Below, one piece after another: positions 16,792 to 25,649 of a stretch of DNA of 64,000 bases. Under the pieces are notes generated by a model. The model did no database searches and was not told the origin of the DNA. It saw only the letters and a program-made list of their open reading frames with translations. Position numbers and translations under genes: made by a program. The stretch is from Pseudomonas sp. MRSN 12121 (GTDB lineage Bacteria > Pseudomonadota > Gammaproteobacteria > Pseudomonadales > Pseudomonadaceae), in the NCBI RefSeq assembly GCF_000931465.1, contig NZ_CP010892.1, forward strand, positions 3,495,388 through 3,559,387, read 5' to 3'. How positions within the stretch are numbered: position 1 is the first letter of the stretch; each line of letters begins with the position of its first letter.

Positions 16792-18315
16792 ATGGACGGA
16801 ACAAACGACAGCCTCGCCGAGGACAATGTCCTGGAATCCCGGCGGCTTCCCGTACTGGCGATCACCATCGCCTTCCTGATCGTGGTCGCGATGTCGCTGC
16901 TGGGCATCTATGGCATCCAGGTCGTCAACAGCAAGGCCCGCGAACTGGCCCAGGCGCGGCAGACCTCGGGCAACCTGGCCTGGTCCATCGCGCAACAGGC
17001 CACCGACACCTTCGACGAAGCCAACCTGATCCTCGAGGAGTTGATCGAGCGCATCGAGGAGCCGACGCCGGCGACCCTGGCCAAGACCCAGAAGCTGTTG
17101 CAGCAGCGGGTGTTCATCACCGAGCAGTTGCACGGCCTGTTCTACTTCGACCGGGAAGGCAACTGGGTGCTGTCCTCGTTCGACTACCGGCCGCCGGGGG
17201 CGAACAACGCCGACCGCGACTATTTCCAGTTCCACCGCGAGAACGCGAGCCTGGCGCCGCACATCGGCGCCGCCCTGCGCAGCCGCACCACCGGCGATTG
17301 GGTGATCCCGTTCTCGCGCCGGGTCAACGACGCCCAGGGCCAGTTCAAGGGCGTGGTGCTGGCGACCATCAAGATGGCCTACTTCGACAAGTTCTTCGCC
17401 CGCTTCAGCATCGACGACAAGGGCGCGATCTTCCTCGCCCTGCCCCAGGGCACGCTCATCGCGCGGCGGCCGTTCGACGAAAAGCTGATCGGCACCTCGC
17501 TGGCCCGCGGCGAGATCTTCTCCGTGCATATTCCCCAAGCCCCGGCCGGCACGGTGATGGTCAAGTCGATCCTCGACGGCGTCGACCGCCTGTTCGGCTA
17601 CCGGGTGCTGTACAAGTACCCGCTGGTGGTGGCGGCGGGCAATTCCCGGGAGGCGATCCTCGACAGCTGGCGCGCCGACACCTACAAGATGACCGCGATG
17701 ATCGCGGTGGTGCTGGTGATCAACCTGCTGGTCGGCATCCTGCTGTTCAAGCAGATCCGCAAGGGCCTGCAAGTGGAAAGATACCTGAAGAAAGCCCGCG
17801 CGGTGCTGCAGACCCTGGTCCTGCAGGACGGCCTCACCGGGCTCGCCAACCGCCGGCACCTGGAGCGCAACCTGGAACTGGAATGGCGGCGCGCGGCCCG
17901 GCAGCGCAGCTCGATCAGCCTGATCATGCTCGACATCGACCACTTCAAGAGCTTCAACGACCATTACGGCCACGTGGCGGGCGACCATTGCATCGGCGCC
18001 GTCGCCAAGGCCATCGGCCAGTGCGTGCGGCGGCCTTCGGACCTGGCGGCGCGCTACGGCGGCGAAGAATTCGTCATCCTGCTGCCGGACACCGAGGCCG
18101 GCGGCGCCTATGTCCTGGCGGAAAGCCTGCGGCTGGCGGTCCAGGCGCTGGCGATCGAGCACAGCGAAAATCCCGCCGGAGTGGTGACCATCAGCCTCGG
18201 CGTGTACACCTGCGTGCCCACCTCCAGCGACTTCCAGACCCTGCTGACCCAGGCCGACTCGGCGCTGTACATGGCCAAGCGCGGCGGCCGCAACCAGACG
18301 GTGCCGCTCGCCTGA
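16792..18315 (+). CDS. Diguanylate cyclase with dCache sensor domain
   Basis: A membrane sensor of 507 residues that makes cyclic di-GMP. Two membrane segments (about residues 19-41 and 300-320) flank a periplasmic PDC/dCache region containing FYFDREGNWVLSSFDYRPPG. The GGDEF domain has an intact GGEEF at residues 423-427. It also has a feedback I-site RPSD at 414-417, exactly five residues upstream. The start at 16792 has AAGGA 5-9 bases upstream. The signal sensed is unknown. Confidence 0.93.
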   Translation: MDGTNDSLAEDNVLESRRLPVLAITIAFLIVVAMSLLGIYGIQVVNSKARELAQARQTSGNLAWSIAQQATDTFDEANLILEELIERIEEPTPATLAKTQKLLQQRVFITEQLHGLFYFDREGNWVLSSFDYRPPGANNADRDYFQFHRENASLAPHIGAALRSRTTGDWVIPFSRRVNDAQGQFKGVVLATIKMAYFDKFFARFSIDDKGAIFLALPQGTLIARRPFDEKLIGTSLARGEIFSVHIPQAPAGTVMVKSILDGVDRLFGYRVLYKYPLVVAAGNSREAILDSWRADTYKMTAMIAVVLVINLLVGILLFKQIRKGLQVERYLKKARAVLQTLVLQDGLTGLANRRHLERNLELEWRRAARQRSSISLIMLDIDHFKSFNDHYGHVAGDHCIGAVAKAIGQCVRRPSDLAARYGGEEFVILLPDTEAGGAYVLAESLRLAVQALAIEHSENPAGVVTISLGVYTCVPTSSDFQTLLTQADSALYMAKRGGRNQTVPLA

Positions 18316-18345
18316 ACCGCAGGCCGTACCCCGGCGCCTGGCGTC

Positions 18346-19230
18346 TCAGCCAGCCAGCGCGCCGCGTTCCTCTAACAGGCGCACGAACTGGGTCAGGCTG
18401 CGCGAGACCGTGCCGCGGCGCCAGATCAGCCAGGTCTGCAGGAAACGGAACGGCTGCGCCAGTTGCCAGATGCTCACCGTGGCGCAGCCCGGCATGCTGT
18501 CGAGCATGCTGCGGGGCATCAGCGCCAGGCCGGCGCCGGCGCTGACGCAGGCCAGCATGCCGTGGTAGGACTCCATTTCGTGGATCTTGCCCGGCACCGC
18601 AGCGTCTTCGCTGAACCAGCGTTCGAAGTGATGGCGGTAGGAACAGTTGGCGCGAAAGGCGTAGATGCTCTCGCCGTTGACGTCGCGCCCGCGGGTGATG
18701 GGCGCATGCCCCAGCGGCGCGATGATGACCATTTCCTCATCGAACACCGGCACGCCTTCCAGGCTCGGGTGCGGCACCGGCCCATCGACGAAGGCCGCGG
18801 CCAGGCGCCCGGACAGCACCCCGTCGATCATGGTCCCGGAAGGCCCGGTGGACAGGTCCAGCTCGACCTTGACGTGCTTCTGGTTGTAAGCCGCGAGCAG
18901 CGCCGGGATCCGCACCGCGGCGGTGCTTTCCAGCGAGCCCAGGGAAAACGGGCCCTGGGGTTCGTCGCCGGCCACCGTCAGCCGCGCTTCCTGGACCAGT
19001 TCGAGAATGCGCCGGGCGTAGTCGAGAAAACTCCAGCCGGCCGGCGACAGGCGCAGGCGGCTTTTCTCGCGGATGAACAGCTCCACCCCCAGGTCCTGCT
19101 CCAGCTGCTTGATCCGCGTGGTCAGGTTGGACGGCACCCGGTGGATGAGTTGCGCCGCCGCGCTGATGCTGCCCTGCTCGGCGACCGCCTTGAAGATTTC
19201 CAGCTGGACCAGATCCACGTCATTCTCCAT
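18346..19230 (-). CDS. LysR-family regulator, PtrR-like
   Basis: A 294-residue LysR regulator. The helix-turn-helix is near residues 18-38 ([20 protein letters not shown]) and the effector domain runs to the C-terminus. It is divergent from a succinate-semialdehyde dehydrogenase gene with an 89-bp gap. In E. coli the LysR regulator PtrR (YneJ) is next to sad (yneI) and controls it in putrescine use, and the sequence resembles that group. It probably regulates the adjacent gene. Confidence 0.85.
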   Translation of the reverse strand: MENDVDLVQLEIFKAVAEQGSISAAAQLIHRVPSNLTTRIKQLEQDLGVELFIREKSRLRLSPAGWSFLDYARRILELVQEARLTVAGDEPQGPFSLGSLESTAAVRIPALLAAYNQKHVKVELDLSTGPSGTMIDGVLSGRLAAAFVDGPVPHPSLEGVPVFDEEMVIIAPLGHAPITRGRDVNGESIYAFRANCSYRHHFERWFSEDAAVPGKIHEMESYHGMLACVSAGAGLALMPRSMLDSMPGCATVSIWQLAQPFRFLQTWLIWRRGTVSRSLTQFVRLLEERGALAG

Positions 19231-19319
19231 TCGTGAAAGAAAGGCTCTCCATTATTCAGTTTTCATAAGCCCTGCACCAGCCTAACCTGCAGCCATTCCC
19301 AGCCCCACAGGACGCTGCC

Positions 19320-20711
19320 ATGACCCCGGTTTCCAGCCAGACCCACGCCCTTTCCATCAACCCGGCCACCGGCGAACAGATCGCCCATTACCCCTATGCC
19401 AGCGCCGAAGCGCTGGACGCCACCCTCGCCCGCACCGCCAGTGCCTTCGCCCAGTGGCGCCGTACTCGCCTGGAGCAACGCAGCGCGCTGCTGCTGGCCC
19501 TGGCCGACGCCCTGCGCGACAACGCCGAGGCCATGGCCCGCAGCATCACCCTGGAAATGGGCAAGCCGATCGCCCAGGCCCGTGGCGAGATCGAAAAATG
19601 CGCCCAGCTCTGCCAGTGGTACGCCGCCGAAGGCCCGGCCATGCTCGCCGCGGAACCGGCCCCGGTACCCACCGGCCAGGCGCGCATCGAGTACCGGCCG
19701 CTGGGGCCGATCCTCGCGGTGATGCCGTGGAACTTCCCGATCTGGCAGGTGCTGCGCGGCGCCGTGCCGACCCTGCTGGCGGGCAATACCTATGTGCTCA
19801 AGCACGCGCCGAACGTCATGGGCAGCGCCTACCTGCTGCTGGAAGCCTTCCAGCGCGCCGGGTTCCCCCAGGGCGTGTTCGAGGTGCTCAACGTCACCCC
19901 GGACGGCGTTTCCCAGGCCATCGCCGACCCGCGGATCGCCGCCGTGACCCTGACCGGCAGCGTGCGCGCCGGGATGGCCATCGGCGCCCAGGCCGGCGCG
20001 GCGCTGAAGAAGTGCGTGCTGGAACTGGGCGGTTCCGATCCCTTTATCGTGCTCGACGACGCCGACCTGGACGCCGCCGTGCAGGCCGCGGTGATCGGCC
20101 GCTACCAGAACACCGGGCAGGTCTGCGCCGCCGCCAAGCGGCTGATCGTCGAGCAAGGGGTGGTCGCGGCCTTCACCGAGAAATTCGTCGCCGCCACCCG
20201 CCAGCTGGTGGTCGGCGACCCGCTGGCCGACGCCACCTACATCGGCCCCATGGCGCGCTTCGACCTGCGCGACGAGCTGCATGAGCAGGTGCAGGCCACC
20301 CTCGGCGAAGGCGCGAGCCTGTTGCTGGGCGGCGCCAGGGCGGAGGGCCCGGGCAACTTCTACCCGCCCACGGTGCTGGCCGGGGTCACCGACCAGATGA
20401 CCTCGTTCAAGCAGGAACTGTTCGGCCCGGTGGCCTCGATCATCACCGCCCGGGATGCCCGGCACGCGCTGGAACTGGCCAACGACAGCGAGTTCGGCCT
20501 GGCGTCGACGATCTATACCGCCGATGTCGAACGGGCCGAGCGCCTGGCCGCCGAGCTGGACACCGGCGGGGTGTTCATCAACGGCTATTGCGCCAGCGAC
20601 CCGCGGGTGACCTTCGGCGGCGTGAAGAAAAGCGGCTTCGGCCGCGAGCTGTCGCACTTCGGCGTGCGCGAGTTCTGCAACGCGCAGACGGTGTGGCTGG
20701 ACCGCCACTGA
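19320..20711 (+). CDS. sad: NAD(P)-dependent succinate-semialdehyde dehydrogenase
   Basis: An aldehyde dehydrogenase of 463 residues. The catalytic Cys269 sits in NTGQVCAAAKRLIV, the general base Glu235 in LELGGSDPFI, and the nucleotide site begins VMPWNFPIWQVLRG. It would oxidise succinate semialdehyde to succinate at the end of GABA and putrescine breakdown. The choice of Sad over GabD rests on resemblance and the divergent PtrR-like regulator. The family is certain; exact substrate and cofactor less so. Confidence 0.85.
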   Translation: MTPVSSQTHALSINPATGEQIAHYPYASAEALDATLARTASAFAQWRRTRLEQRSALLLALADALRDNAEAMARSITLEMGKPIAQARGEIEKCAQLCQWYAAEGPAMLAAEPAPVPTGQARIEYRPLGPILAVMPWNFPIWQVLRGAVPTLLAGNTYVLKHAPNVMGSAYLLLEAFQRAGFPQGVFEVLNVTPDGVSQAIADPRIAAVTLTGSVRAGMAIGAQAGAALKKCVLELGGSDPFIVLDDADLDAAVQAAVIGRYQNTGQVCAAAKRLIVEQGVVAAFTEKFVAATRQLVVGDPLADATYIGPMARFDLRDELHEQVQATLGEGASLLLGGARAEGPGNFYPPTVLAGVTDQMTSFKQELFGPVASIITARDARHALELANDSEFGLASTIYTADVERAERLAAELDTGGVFINGYCASDPRVTFGGVKKSGFGRELSHFGVREFCNAQTVWLDRH

Positions 20712-20779
20712 TCGCCCCTGGCGGAACGCGCCGCACGCTCCGCCAATCAACCATCCGTCGCGCTGCGGGCCACTGCGCT

Positions 20780-20837
20780 TCAACTTTTGCGTGGCGGTTG
20801 TTCTCCCAATAGATGTCAGGCCGGGTGAAACCCGGCC
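20780..20837 (+). promoter_or_regulatory. ECF/AlgU-like promoter and 5' hairpin of the SDR gene
   Basis: CAACTT (20781-20786), 17 bases and TCCCAAT (20804-20810) repeat the boxes and spacing found at 7866-7895. Right after the predicted start, GGCCGGGT-GAA-ACCCGGCC (20819-20837) forms a perfect 8-bp hairpin at the mRNA 5' end, which may stabilise the message. The gene starts at 20884 with AGGAG upstream. Confidence 0.5.
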
Positions 20838-20883
20838 ACCGCTCCCGCATGGGTTGCTACCCGACATCGACAGGAGAACACCG

Positions 20884-21741
20884 ATGACTGACTACCCCAG
20901 ACCACCCTTCCCGCCCCAGGCCCAACCGGTGCCCGGCAGCCAGCAGCAGATGCAGCCGCAGCCCGATTGCGGCGAACGCAGCTACACAGGCTCGGGCCGC
21001 CTGGCGAACAAGATCGCCCTGATTACCGGGGCCGACAGCGGCATCGGCCGCGCCGTGGCCATCGCCTTCGCCCGCGAGGGGGCGGACGTGGCCATCGCCT
21101 ACCTGGACGAACACGAGGACGCCCGCGAAACCGCGCGCTGGGTCGAGGCCGCCGGCCGCCAATGCCTGCTGCTGCCCGGCGACCTGGCGCAGCAGTCGGT
21201 GTGCCAGGACGTGGTCGAGCGCACGGTGGCGCAGTTCGGGCGTATCGACGTGCTGGTCAACAACGCGGCCTACCAGATGACCTACTACGAGCTCGAAGAC
21301 ATCAGCGACGAGGAATGGCTGAAGACCTTCGACATCAACATCACCGCCATCTTCCGCCTGTGCAAGGCGGCCCTGCCGCACATGGCCCCCGGCAGCTCGA
21401 TCATCAACACCAGCTCGATCAACTCTGATACGCCCAAGCCGACCCTGCTGGCCTATGCCACCACCAAAGGCGCGATCGCCAACTTCAGCGCCGGCCTGGC
21501 GCAACTGCTGGGCAAGCGCGGGATCCGCGTCAACAGCGTGGCACCCGGCCCGATCTGGACGCCGCTGATCGTCTCGACCATGCCCGAGGAACAGGTCAGC
21601 CACTTCGGTGAGAACACCCCGCTGGGCCGTCCGGGGCAGCCGGTGGAAGTGGCGCCGATCTACGTGCTGCTGGCGTCCGACGAGGCCAGCTACATCTCCG
21701 GCACCCGCTATGGGGTGACGGGGGGCAAGCCGATCCTCTAG
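20884..21741 (+). CDS. Short-chain dehydrogenase/reductase (YghA-like)
   Basis: A classical SDR of 285 residues. A Pro/Gln-rich leader of about 35 residues precedes the Rossmann fold. Visible motifs are TGADSGIGRAVAIAFAREG (cofactor), NNAAYQ, and YATTKGAIANF (catalytic Tyr and Lys). The length and N-terminal extension match the YghA/general stress oxidoreductase group (B. subtilis GS39-like), often induced by general stress. The start at 20884 follows AGGAG. The substrate is unknown. An ECF-like promoter lies upstream, and a Nudix gene follows by 78 bp. Confidence 0.9.
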   Translation: MTDYPRPPFPPQAQPVPGSQQQMQPQPDCGERSYTGSGRLANKIALITGADSGIGRAVAIAFAREGADVAIAYLDEHEDARETARWVEAAGRQCLLLPGDLAQQSVCQDVVERTVAQFGRIDVLVNNAAYQMTYYELEDISDEEWLKTFDINITAIFRLCKAALPHMAPGSSIINTSSINSDTPKPTLLAYATTKGAIANFSAGLAQLLGKRGIRVNSVAPGPIWTPLIVSTMPEEQVSHFGENTPLGRPGQPVEVAPIYVLLASDEASYISGTRYGVTGGKPIL

Positions 21742-21819
21742 CCGCGCCTGGCCGGTGGCCGCGTCCCCCGACGCGCCGCCACCGGCCATCCCGAGGGGCC
21801 CTCGACAGGACGCCGCCTT

Positions 21820-22203
21820 ATGAAACGCAACAAACAGCGCGCGACCATCATCTGCTGCCAGGGCCTGCAGTGGCTGTATGTGCGCAAGGCCAACGCCTTC
21901 TGGACCCTGCCCGGCGGCAGGATCGAGCACGGCGAATCCCCCGCGCAAGCCGCCTGGCGCGAGTTGCGCGAAGAGACCGGGATGCACGCCGACGACCTGC
22001 GATTCCTCATGCTGTACCGCAGTGGCGACGCGGTGCACTACGTGTTCCAGGCGCGCCTGGGCGACTGGGAACGGGCCGCGCCGCACAGCGAGATCGCCGA
22101 CTGCCAGTGGGAGCGGGTCGACCGCCTGCCGCAGGTGAAACGACGCATTCGCAAACTGATCGAATCGGTGCGCGGGCAGTACCCCGAATTGCCCGCAGAG
22201 TGA
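21820..22203 (+). CDS. Nudix hydrolase
   Basis: A 127-residue Nudix protein. The Nudix box is complete: GGRIEHGESPAQAAWRELRE followed by ETGM, with the catalytic REexEE pattern. It would cleave nucleoside diphosphates linked to another group; the substrate is not predictable. It probably shares a transcript with the SDR gene, 78 bp upstream. Confidence 0.9.
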   Translation: MKRNKQRATIICCQGLQWLYVRKANAFWTLPGGRIEHGESPAQAAWRELREETGMHADDLRFLMLYRSGDAVHYVFQARLGDWERAAPHSEIADCQWERVDRLPQVKRRIRKLIESVRGQYPELPAE

Positions 22204-22292
22204 GCGCGGCGCAGGCGGCAAGCGGCCACCATTTACACCTCGGCGTCAGCATCTAGTCTTAAGTGCCTCCCCTCTGCTGACAGGAGAAGTGA

Positions 22293-22538
22293 ATGGACAC
22301 CCTCAGCAAGCTCGAACTCGAAACCGTGCTTTCCAGCCGCTTGCCGCACTGCACGATCAACTGCCTGATCAATGGCGATGGCAGCTTGTCCGTCGAGGTC
22401 ACGGGCCCCGCTGCCGATCAGTTCACGATCGCCAACATAGAACGCTCCCACTACCGCGGCGAAGAGGGCGTCAACCGTCTGGCCCGCGAGATCCTGCAGG
22501 AAATGGTCCTGGCCCGGCAGGCCTCGCATACGCTTTAG
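22293..22538 (+). CDS. DUF1652 protein
   Basis: An 81-residue protein of DUF1652, a small family largely restricted to Pseudomonas. It starts MDTLSKLELETVLSSRLPHC and contains a conserved-looking TVEV-type beta strand (GSLSVEVTGPA) and IERSHYRGEEGVNRLAREIL. It has no signal or membrane segment. The start has AGGAG 8 bases upstream. Function unknown. Confidence 0.85.
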   Translation: MDTLSKLELETVLSSRLPHCTINCLINGDGSLSVEVTGPAADQFTIANIERSHYRGEEGVNRLAREILQEMVLARQASHTL

Positions 22539-22578
22539 ATAGCCGGCTCCGTAGTGTCGCAGAGGTCGCCGAAACGCC

Positions 22579-22812
22579 TTATCCCTTGCTGTGTTCCGCG
22601 GACGTCGGGCCCGTCCCGGGCTTGATCCCGCGCGGCCCGGCGAAACCCCAGGCGATCAGGCCGAGGATCGGGAAAATCACGATGCCGAGAAACCAGGCGA
22701 CCTTGACGCCATCGCTCTTTTCGCTGCGAAAGACGCTGACGATCGCCCAGAGGTCGACGAGGATGAGGATCACCGCGAAGGCAATCCAGAAGTAGCTGAT
22801 CGGGTCTGACAT
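22579..22812 (-). CDS. PLDc_N-domain membrane protein
   Basis: A 77-residue two-helix membrane protein (WIAFAVILILVDLWAIVSVF and AWFLGIVIFPILGLIAWGF) matching the phospholipase D nuclease N-terminal (PLDc_N) domain. In cardiolipin synthases this domain anchors the enzyme; alone, as here, its function is unknown. It is convergent with the DUF1652 gene. Confidence 0.85.
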   Translation of the reverse strand: MSDPISYFWIAFAVILILVDLWAIVSVFRSEKSDGVKVAWFLGIVIFPILGLIAWGFAGPRGIKPGTGPTSAEHSKG

Positions 22813-22950
22813 GATCGTACCCTCCGGTGGGATGTTGGCCCGCCGCTATCGACAGCACTATCCGCGGGGGCGGATGCAGGGCCAGGTATCTGTTTGGAAA
22901 GGCCTCGCGCGCCGGGGTGCGGTCCACTGGACGAATGGTCTGCCGCGCCC

Positions 22951-23394
22951 TCAGTCGTAAGCGATGATCGACAGCTTGCCGTTGCGCTCGATGACCGCGA
23001 ACCTGATCTGTTCGAGGCGCGTCAGCCCCTGGGTGGTGCGCGCCGCTTCGAGTATGTCCGCCTCCACCAGCCGCGCCTGGCGCATGCGTGCGCGCAGCAG
23101 CCGGCCGTGCTCGACGATCACCGTCGGGCCGCCATCGATCAGCCGCGCGAAGCCGCCGAAGCGCAGCTTGAGCAACGACAGGCCGACGTCGATGGCGATC
23201 AGCGTGACGATCACCAGCACCGCGTTGGTCATGGAGAAGTCTTCGCCCAGCAGCGCCTGCTGGGTCGCCTCGCCGATCACCATCAGCAGCACCAGGTCGA
23301 AGGTGGTCAGCTCCGCCAGCGAACGACGCCCGGCGATCTTGAACAGCACCATCAGCACCAGATAGATACACGCCGCGCGCAGGACCGAATCCAT
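22951..23394 (-). CDS. DUF421 membrane protein (YetF-like)
   Basis: A 147-residue protein with three N-terminal membrane helices (ACIYLVLMVLFKIAG, FDLVLLMVIGEATQQALLG, NAVLVIVTLIAIDVGLSLL) and a cytoplasmic domain with the conserved GGPTVIVEHGRLL. This is the DUF421/YetF family, found across bacteria and linked in some to spore or envelope function. It lies 8 bp downstream of the next gene and probably ends a three-gene operon with a CinA-type amidase. Confidence 0.88.
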   Translation of the reverse strand: MDSVLRAACIYLVLMVLFKIAGRRSLAELTTFDLVLLMVIGEATQQALLGEDFSMTNAVLVIVTLIAIDVGLSLLKLRFGGFARLIDGGPTVIVEHGRLLRARMRQARLVEADILEAARTTQGLTRLEQIRFAVIERNGKLSIIAYD

Positions 23395-23402
23395 GGCAAC
23401 TC

Positions 23403-23918
23403 CTAGGGATAGATGAACTGGGAAATCGTCAGCGGCAGGCTGCCGGCCAGGGTCACCCGGCTCTCATGCGGCCCCATGCCGATGCTGCGCAGCGTCAGGT
23501 ACAGCCGCGCCTGGCCGTCGCGGTCGGCCTGCACCCACAGGCGCATGCCGGCTCCCGCAGCGCTCGCCCGCAGCGGGTCCGGTTGCATGGTCTCCACGCT
23601 GAAGCCCTGCAACAGCTCGCCGGCGATCTCCAGCTCCAGCCGTTGCCCCGGGGAGCCGCGCATGTGCAGGGTCAGCGCGTCGGTCGAGCCGTTGCGCAGG
23701 AAACGCTGGTACTCCACGCGCAGGCGGCCATCGGCGCTGCTGATGTCGCGGTCGCTGAGTGGCCCCCGGGAAAACGCCCCGGCCAGGGTCGCCAGCACGA
23801 TCAGCACCAGGGCGTACCAGCCCAGGCGCTCGAACCGCCAGACCTTGCGCTGCAGGGCCATGTCTTCGCGCACCGGCTGCTGGCGCGGGCGCAGGTCGTC
23901 TTCGGCGGAATCGTCCAT
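23403..23918 (-). CDS. Single-pass membrane protein with periplasmic beta domain
   Basis: A 171-residue protein with a cytoplasmic N-terminus of about 35 residues, one membrane segment (LGWYALVLIVLATLAGAF), and a periplasmic beta-rich domain (GRLRVEYQRFLRNGSTDALT). I cannot name the family with certainty. ATG 23918 follows a near-perfect AGGAGGGG. It is flanked by a CinA-type gene upstream (8-bp gap) and the DUF421 gene downstream (8-bp gap), so the three form an operon. The partner DUF421 also has a small exposed domain, so the two may interact. Confidence 0.7.
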   Translation of the reverse strand: MDDSAEDDLRPRQQPVREDMALQRKVWRFERLGWYALVLIVLATLAGAFSRGPLSDRDISSADGRLRVEYQRFLRNGSTDALTLHMRGSPGQRLELEIAGELLQGFSVETMQPDPLRASAAGAGMRLWVQADRDGQARLYLTLRSIGMGPHESRVTLAGSLPLTISQFIYP

Positions 23919-23926
23919 TGCCCCTC

Positions 23927-24427
23927 CTAGGCCCGTTCGCCCTTGAGCGCGGCGCGGTGAAAACGCATCACCTGGCGCAGGCCATGCAACGCCGCCTGTT
24001 GCTGTACGCTCTCGCGCGGGCCGAAGAAGCGTTCCCTGCGGGTGAACAGCGCCACTTGGCCGCCGAGCGCGAAGGCCCAGGCGAAGCACACGGTGCCCGC
24101 CGGGATGCCATCGACATCGTCGGGGCCCAGCAGCCCGGTGGTGGCCACCGCTACCGTGGCCGGGCTGTCGTGCAAGGCGCCCAGGGCCATTTCCCGCGCC
24201 ACCTCGCAACTGGTGAGGTTGAAGGTCGCGATGGTCTGCGGGCGGACGTCGAGCAGGCGCTGCTTGGCCTCGGCCGAATACACCACATAGCCGCTGTCGA
24301 CCCACTCGCCGCTGCCCGGCACCTGGGCCAGCAGGGTCACCATCGCGCCGGCCGTGCAAGACTCGGCGGTGGTCAGCAGCAGGCGCTGCTGGCGCAGGTA
24401 GTCCACCACCCGTTCAACCTCGTTCAT
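23927..24427 (-). CDS. CinA-family nicotinamide-nucleotide amidase
   Basis: A 166-residue stand-alone CinA C-terminal (PncC-type) protein that would deamidate NMN to nicotinate mononucleotide in NAD recycling. Typical motifs are LLTTAESCTAGAMVTLLAQVP near residue 18, SGYVVYSAEAKQRLL, and VATTGLLGPDD. Full length for the short form, without the CinA N-terminal domain. It heads an operon with two membrane proteins, an unusual setting. Confidence 0.88.
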   Translation of the reverse strand: MNEVERVVDYLRQQRLLLTTAESCTAGAMVTLLAQVPGSGEWVDSGYVVYSAEAKQRLLDVRPQTIATFNLTSCEVAREMALGALHDSPATVAVATTGLLGPDDVDGIPAGTVCFAWAFALGGQVALFTRRERFFGPRESVQQQAALHGLRQVMRFHRAALKGERA

Positions 24428-24513
24428 GGCGCCTCCGCCGTCGTCGCTGTTCTGGGTTGACCGCGGGCCCCCGGGCAGCGTTCGGTCGGCGTTTGGCTGC
24501 GAGAGGCAAGCGG

Positions 24514-24720
24514 TCAGCGACGGTCGTCGGACAGCGGGGTCGGTTCGTCGGCCGGCGGCAGGTCCGGGTCTGTCGGCCGCTCCACCTCTGTCTCGGGCAC
24601 CTCGTCGGTGCGGTCGCCATTGACGTTGGGATCGGTCACCGGGTCGTGGCGGCGGACCGGTTGTTCGGGATCGGTGTCGGGAGCCCGGGGCTCATCGGGT
24701 TCGGGTCGGGAAGGAATCAT
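24514..24720 (-). CDS. Small acidic, Pro-rich hypothetical protein
   Basis: A 68-residue, highly charged and proline-rich protein (about 40% Asp, Glu and Pro), predicted to be disordered. GAGGTG precedes ATG 24720. It has no signal or membrane segment. A compositionally similar small protein is encoded at 26990-27220. Function unknown. Confidence 0.55.
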   Translation of the reverse strand: MIPSRPEPDEPRAPDTDPEQPVRRHDPVTDPNVNGDRTDEVPETEVERPTDPDLPPADEPTPLSDDRR

Positions 24721-25031
24721 GCTGCACCTCGCTACGGGCCGGGCGAATCCGGACCTTGTCGGTTAGGCAGCGCCCGATGCCTGGGGGTGCAAGGCAAGGG
24801 ATGAACGGTCGAAGGGACGGCCCATGGGGGGCGACCGATTGAAAAACATGATCGCTGGGAGCCGGTGGCGCGCGGCGATCCAACGGTTTTTCCGCTGTTT
24901 ATTTTTGCAGTCCCGGTGCAAACGGCCCGGTCGAATTTTTTACCAATGCCTGGAAAACCCGTCGCCGGCTACCCGGGCCCTCACCCGGCATCCGCGGCCC
25001 GCACCCGATCCCGCAGAACAAGGAACCTGTC
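24721..25031. other. Intergenic region without recognised element
   Basis: 311 bp between divergent small genes. I see a Pro/GC-rich left half and an AT-richer stretch at 24890-24945 suited to a promoter, but no gene, hairpin terminator or repeat. Confidence 0.5.
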
Positions 25032-25334
25032 ATGTACAGCCCGCACCAGCGCTTTCAACTGCGCGCCTGCCGCGCCTTCGCCCTCGAACAGAACCAGCGC
25101 CTGTTCCGCCACGCCTGTGCGCTCAGCGCCCAGGCCTTCGCCCTGCTGGACGACGCCCGGCTCGATAGCGAGACCTTCGAGCAGTACCGCCACCTGCGCG
25201 ACAAGGCCGAAGCCCGGTTCCAGGAAGCGATCGAACACCTGCGCCTGATCAACCGCGACTTCGCCGACCAGGAACCCCGCACACCCCGCCACTACCCACC
25301 CAAGCCACTGCCCCTACAACACACCGGCCGCTAA
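25032..25334 (+). CDS. Hypothetical helical protein
   Basis: A 100-residue, mostly helical protein without signal or membrane segment (FEQYRHLRDKAEARFQEAIE) and a proline-rich tail. It is preceded by AAGGA 8 bases before ATG 25032. It lies immediately before a block of intergenic repeats. I do not recognise a family. Confidence 0.6.
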   Translation: MYSPHQRFQLRACRAFALEQNQRLFRHACALSAQAFALLDDARLDSETFEQYRHLRDKAEARFQEAIEHLRLINRDFADQEPRTPRHYPPKPLPLQHTGR

Positions 25335-25372
25335 CGCGCCAGCGGCCCCCTGCCCTGTAGCTCTGTAACCCT

Positions 25373-25524
25373 GTAGCCGCTGTCGAGCCTTAGCGAGGCT
25401 GCGATCGCCTGCGCAGCAGGCGCCAACCCTGCCAACGCGGTCCTCCAGACAAACCCGGGACTCAGGCCTTGCGGCAACTGCGTTGCCGATCGCAGCCTCG
25501 CTGGCGCTCGGCAGCGGCTACAAA
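25373..25524. repeat. Intergenic inverted-repeat element, copy A
   Basis: A ~152-bp element with ends that are inverted copies of each other: GTAGCCGCTGTCGAGCC.. AGCGAGGCTGCGATCG on the left, its complement on the right. The central part is conserved in three copies at 34343-34863. A half copy follows at 25561-25635. Probably a Pseudomonas intergenic repeat of the REP/MITE kind, able to fold into one large hairpin in RNA. Confidence 0.8.
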
Positions 25525-25560
25525 AGCCCGTCTGGCCCTGCCCAGGTAACTCACAGTCCT

Positions 25561-25635
25561 GTAGCCGCTGTCGAGCCTCAGCGAGGCTGCGATCGCCTGC
25601 AAAGCAGGCGCCAAACCAGGCGACGCGGTCTTCAA
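25561..25635. repeat. Half copy of the intergenic element
   Basis: Only the left half is present (GTAGCCGCTGTCGAGCCTCA onward to about 25635), then similarity stops before the membrane protein gene. Confidence 0.65.
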
Positions 25636-25649
25636 GATCGCACGCGAGC

